From: Diplonema papillatum
Lineage: Eukaryota > Euglenozoa > Diplonemea > Diplonemida > Diplonemidae
Direction: 5' to 3'
DNA length: 64,000 nucleotides
Assembly: GCA_030068145.1 (NCBI GenBank)
Contig: JAPJBO010000167.1
Coordinates: forward strand, 124,001-188,000
Shown here: positions 59,561 to 64,000 of the stretch, piece by piece
How positions within the stretch are numbered: the stretch's first letter is position 1
Layout of the letters: the number at the start of each line of letters is the position of its first letter
The notes under the pieces: model-generated
Databases searched by the model: none
What the model was told of the DNA's origin: nothing
What the model saw: only the letters and a program-made list of their open reading frames with translations
Program-made: the position numbers and the translations under genes

Positions 59561-59766
59561 GCACGACGCACTTGTTATGCACAATCACTTGTTGTATGAC
59601 ACAACAAGTGAGAATGTATAACAAGTGGCACTTGTTATATAACAAGCAATCACTTGTTATATAACAAGTCATCACTTGTTACATAACAAGTGATCACTTG
59701 TTACATCACTTGATAGAAATATAACTAGTTATGTCCCAAAAAAAAACAGCTAACAAGTGCGTCGTG
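59561..59766. mobile_element. 206-bp MITE-like element packed with CACTTGTTA palindromes
   Basis: Ends GCACGACGCACTTGTTA (59561-59577) and TAACAAGTGCGTCGTG (59751-59766) are inverted repeats. Between them at least five copies of CACTTGTTATATAACAAGTG or shortened forms are strung together. A G run of 18 lies just left of the element (59537-59554). Confidence 0.8.
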
Positions 59767-59768
59767 TG

Positions 59769-59961
59769 TTGGGACTAATTTTGGCCAATCCAATAGCGCT
59801 GAGAGTTGGGCTCGAAATGCACACGTCTTTGCGTACATTGATGAATCCTTAGTCGGCTACCGATTGTGCATGTTTAGTCCTTAGTTTTTGTCGGTTACCG
59901 ATTGTGCAAGTGGGGGGTCGTAACTTCTGCAGCTCTAGCAACAAACAAGAATTAGTCCCAA
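59769..59961. repeat. Inverted repeat GTTGGGACTAATT with internal duplicated block
   Basis: GTTGGGACTAATT (59769-59781) and its inverse (59949-59961) bracket 193 bp that contains a direct repeat GTCGGYTACCGATTGTGCA. Directly abuts the MITE at 59561-59766. No target duplication seen. Confidence 0.6.
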
Positions 59962-61120
59962 CTCTGGATGAGGGAGGGACTTCGTTGTGACTGAATCGAA
60001 TTATGGAAGTAAGGCGGTAGTTCATGCTACCTCTTCTGGTCTTCCGCTCACACTCAGCGCACTTGGCAAGCCATTGGCTCTTGGGCGTTCATCATTGAAG
60101 AGTCCGGCATCGCTGATAAAAATTGCCGAAAAGAACAAGAAATGTAAACAGGTTGCGAGATTGGGGATTGTTTGTAACCAATGCACAGACTGTTGTCCCA
60201 TCGCAGGAAACGGAAGTTGTGAGGTGGTTCGCACGTTCAGATGTCAGAAAACGATTTCGCTTTTACGATGCTGCCAACGACACGTTCTTCGTCAGAGCGA
60301 AGGATCGCCGTCGCGGTTAGAGCCTCCGGGGGTTCTCGTTTTTGGCACCCGCGCAGCCGCTTGTTTCATGAGCGCGGAGCCTCTGAGTTCCTAAACATAC
60401 GTCCGCCATAGTGCGTTCAGTCGTGCAGATACAACGTTGCTCCAAGCAATCTAGCTCTCTGCCGTTTATTCATGTACTTGTCGCTCACGATGGAGAGGGA
60501 AAATCTTAGTCTGATATTTAGACAGAATACTACTTCTCATGCATGGTAGATGCTAGCATCGAAGGAGGAACTGCAAGAACGTGCTTGGGATGGATACGTG
60601 CTCAACACCGCGCTGGCCCCATCTGCACGTGCTTCGATCCTTTAAGCAGCGGACCATCATCACCGTGTCTGCAGAACAGGACAGCAGTGTGAATCGTGTT
60701 TGATGCTATGATCAAAGGGGGGAGAGGAAGAAGGTGAGATCACATAGAAGGCGACGTTGCGCCAGGTTGGCAGACACATTTCCGCGGACGGCTGCTCACC
60801 CGCTACTGCCCACTGGCGATGCAACAGAGGGGGTTGGCGCGAATCACCTGGCCGTCCCGCCCGGCGGTTGTGCACTGCTGTTCACAGCTCCTGTCCGACA
60901 GCACAATTTTTCCGAACGCAGGGAGACCACAGGATCGGGTGCCAAAACGTGCGGAGCGGGCTGGAAGTGCGAAAAGAACGGAAGGTAAAGGAAGGGTGGT
61001 CTCTGCCGATGGCACAAGAAGGTTCCGGGATACGGGAAAGATGCTGGGTATCGCCACAGCAAGCCGGTCAAGGTCATCGACCAGCAGTCTTTTTTTTCGG
61101 TTTCTGCCGAGCATGCAGTA

Positions 61121-61235
61121 GTTGAGTCGCAGCTTTTTGCCAGATCGCGCGAAAAGAGGGTGCTGATGATCTTCACTCGAAGGGGTCCGGCATAGCACAG
61201 ACTCAAAAGGTCCAGAAAACTCTTCCCTGCAGAAG
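61121..61235. repeat. Dispersed repeat family (GTTGAGTCGCAGCTCTTGGC)
   Basis: Related copies at 31751-31918 and 52528-52640, plus a partial copy at 62354, share GTTGAGTCGCAGCT and, further on, CACAAACTCAAGAGG and TTCCCTGCAG blocks at similar spacing. Confidence 0.7.
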
Positions 61236-62275
61236 TCGGGCCATGCCGGTCCAACCAGATGATATACCGCAAACCGTATAAGACAGCACCCGCAATTCTA
61301 TGCAGCTTCAGCAGATAGAAATGGACCTGGTGCACCAAGATAGACAGACAGCAGCCAGGAGTCCCCCGGGGGGAGAATTTGGGCCAGTCTGGGGAAAACG
61401 GAGTCGGGGGGTCAGGGAGGGTTGACCGGGCACTGGCACCGAACTTGTCACCACAGGCCGAACTTACTACCGCGTTCACGGATATAATCTGCAACTATCA
61501 GGGGCAGGGTGAAACAAAAGAGAAGGAAGCAAGCCATTCGTGGTGGTCTGTCAAAAGTCTGACGATCCAATTTTCATGCAGATGTTGAGGGACCGTCAAA
61601 GCACCTGCGCAGACCAAGCGACCAGGATCCAAGAAAGCTGGAACCAGCGACTTGGGCGCTGGATCCAGTTTTACCAGAAATCCTGGGCCCGGCGACCTGG
61701 ATTCAGTATCCAGTATTGGTCGCTGGGTCCGCCTTGGTGCAGAATTTGCCCAGAAGAAATTTGTAGAGCTGTTCCAAATTTATTCCGGTTCAAAGTATTT
61801 TCCGTTCGGGGTAAGATATCAGAGATCTAGAGTGTTTTGAAGGCGGGACATCTGCATCGAACTCAAGCCAGACTAAGCCACCCGAAGTCAAGAATACTCG
61901 GGACTAAATACTCGGGACTAAAGTCTGCGAGCCCCGCCCTTTCTTTTGTTTCCATTCCTTAGGCTTTGCATGATATTTTTAGAGTGCAACCTTTTTTTTC
62001 TTAATACAGTGAAAGCGAGGTATTGGCTCCGACCTGCCGACAGGCTTTGCAAATGTGACCGCTGTTGAGCAGCAGTGGATTCAGCTCAGCGCGGTGGTCA
62101 GACCGTGCCTATTTCAACACGTCTGGGAACGTGTCAGTTAGACTTTGGCGGACACTTGCATTCCGCCAAGTTCTAACTGACGCGTTCCCTCTCCGCCATA
62201 TTCTTTTCTCGGCGGCTTGCAGATTGGACCTTCTAATACCTCGGGGAAGCAATTATTGCGCTGGCTGTACATGTT

Positions 62276-62349
62276 CTTCCTTTTAGTAACTTAGCTTTGA
62301 GCTAGCTTTTGTCTTCCTTTTAGTAACTTAGCTTTGAACTAGCTTTTGT
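62276..62349. repeat. 37-bp tandem duplication
   Basis: CTTCCTTTTAGTAACTTAGC plus TTTGARCTAGCTTTTGT occurs twice with a single base difference. Confidence 0.95.
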
Positions 62350-63017
62350 CAAAGAGTTGAGCCGCAGCTGAAAGCAGGCGTACTTCACTCGTCGCTTTTG
62401 CGAGCCTGATCTTCGGGTTCGTTCGTTTTAGCGTTTTTTTTTCCCTATCGTTTTCGCGCCTCCAACTACGGCAGGAGTTCTCGGTGTACGCTTGCGAGGA
62501 ATATTCCTAACGCAGCTGCGCTCGAACACCAGCTTTCTTCCCCGCGAGGCAGGTTGGGGTTTCTATTCTAACACAGCTGGAGTTTGAGCCGGATGGATTC
62601 CCCTTTCGCTGGGGGCGGGCAAAATACAGCCGTGCCTCGGGACCTATTGAATGGGTCCAACCGCACCTGGAGACGCGCAACCGCTTCGGCCGTCAAAATG
62701 CTGGGTTGGTGCGCTAGCGGTTTTCTTCTTTTGACAGAGTCAGCCGATGCTTCTTTGTGTCATGCTTGCCCTTGCCAGACGCCAGCGCCCGGTCTTGTAC
62801 AATGCGTACCATCGACGGAGTTGCGCCAGTGGGGGTCATCGACAAGCTGCTCCCACCAAGCTCCGCCGTAAGGAAGCAAGCAGCGACGCGCAACCGATGC
62901 ACCTGGACGAGCAATCGAATGGGAAGCGTGGCACCAAACGCGCGCCTGAGCGCGACGATCTAGACGAGCTTAAGAGGCGAAAGCATGACACATCACGTGC
63001 GAAGAGATAACCGCGTC

Positions 63018-63066
63018 GGCGATGCAGATTATCGCCACAGATTCTTTGCATTCTAACCCAAACTAC
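63018..63066. repeat. Inverted dispersed copy of 41529-41575
   Basis: The reverse complement of this stretch, TTTGGGTTAGAATGCAAAGA followed by ATCTGTG, recurs at 41535-41561, next to the last channel exon. Confidence 0.75.
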
Positions 63067-64000
63067 AGTAGGCGACAACGACACAAGTTCTGCCTCTGAG
63101 CGGCTAAATTGGATCGTCAGGTGACAGTAGATGCCGGGGGTTCTGAGAAGCCATGTCAATGAATCCATTCGGATCTGCACGGGTTTCTTGCTTTTCCGGG
63201 TCCTGTCAAAAGAAGCTCTGCGCAAAAACCCAAAACGCATCCCGCCATGCCAGCTTTGTTTGTGGAAGAAGGTGCTTTAAAGTCTGGGGTTGACCGTCGA
63301 GGCTTGGGGGGTGGGTGGGGATGGAAAGATTCGCTTTGCCTGCAAACTCCGAAAAGATGGAGCGAGAAGACAGAGAGAGCGGGCCTTGAGCGTGGTTTAT
63401 ACAGAGAAGGAAAAGCTATTCGGCAGCACCGGACTTGAAGAACGATGAAGCCATCGCGACAGATAGCAGCGCGGTGTTGGTACGTACCTGCAACTCATCT
63501 TAGGTTGTTCGGAAATACTCGGTGGGGCCGCCAGGCTAGAGCACATGTACTGCTACTACCTCAAATACTGCATACCAATACGATACCAAAAATGAACCCT
63601 TTCGACGGTGTCACCCGGAGACATCCGAGACAACCTTTAACCGACCATACAGGAGTCATGGTGCTGATGAGTACCACAACTATCCCCTATTGATGATTTG
63701 GTCCAAATTGGACTCTGTTTTGTTTTTGCAATAGTGGTACAATCCTTCGACAGAGTGAGCCGGTGGCATCTGATCTGTTTGGCACGGCTGTGTCGCGCAT
63801 GCCGTCGTCAGCCGCATGTGTCCGGCACTGAGCACGAACACACAATCGTTGGGTGGCATTGACACAAAGGGGTTTCATCGGACACTACTCTTAGTACCAT
63901 AGTGAGTCACCGATGCCGGGCCTCATGCTTTTGCTGCTGGCCGCGTCCTCGAGTATTTCCCCCAAAGCAAGGTACATTCAAAAGAAAAGGAGAAGAGAGT

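Larger units (their letters stand above)
53499..64000. other. 10.5-kb stretch without a recognisable gene
   Basis: Many short frames on both strands but no domain, no consistent exon chain and frequent dispersed repeats. Two plus-strand frames look slightly protein-like (about 60123-60320, FVTNAQTVVPSQETEVVRWF; 62864-63010, a Lys/Arg-rich tail ELKRRKHDTSRAKR) but stand alone. Confidence 0.5.

Overview
This window is nuclear DNA of an intron-rich, repeat-rich unicellular eukaryote, most likely an alga or other chromist-type protist. The reasons are spliceosomal introns with clear GT-AG ends, a spliceosome protein gene, a TEL2-like gene, a cyclic-nucleotide-gated channel, microsatellites translated inside a host protein, and dense nested transposons. 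I cannot name the species; a chromerid-like alga is only a guess. There are no bacterial operons.

Layout. 1-2129: right part of a broken tyrosine-recombinase-type retroelement (reverse transcriptase plus RNase H), closed by a 195-bp direct repeat. 3.7-7.1 kb (minus strand): at least three exons of a PDZ-like/SH3-like multidomain protein with an asparagine run of about 76 residues. 7.1-23.3 kb: about 16 kb of transposons inside transposons, minisatellites, foldback repeats, tRNA-like boxes and a captured piece of large-subunit rRNA. 23.3-24.2 kb (minus): an exon of similar style, whose splice phase allows it to be the upstream exon of the 3.7-7.1 kb gene. If so, the repeat block is one giant intron. 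25.8-28.1 kb (minus): a five-exon PRP31 splicing-factor gene. 28.6-28.85 kb: a decayed antisense rRNA fragment. 29.6-30.6 kb (minus): a VIT/CCC1-type iron or manganese transporter. 32.5-33.7 kb (minus): a proline-rich protein of unknown function. 35.5-38.1 kb (minus): an intronless TELO2/TEL2-like gene. 41.3-46.1 kb (minus): a cyclic-nucleotide-gated channel, probably with an N-terminal EF-hand exon separated from the channel exons by an intron holding a hAT transposon with a perfect 8-bp target duplication. 48.7-50.1 kb (minus): a CUE/zinc-ribbon/beta-grasp-like protein. 52.9-53.5 kb (minus): a hypothetical protein. 53.5-64 kb: no recognisable gene, only dispersed repeat families and small inverted-repeat elements.

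All recognisable host genes lie on the minus strand. They are unrelated housekeeping or signalling genes (splicing, PIKK stability, metal transport, ion channel), and nothing suggests joint action. The main interest is the mobile DNA: several otherwise different elements have runs of 8-19 G or C at their ends. One element has inserted inside such a run, as shown by comparison with a sister copy. Host introns use a 5' splice site closer to GTATGC than to GTAAGT.
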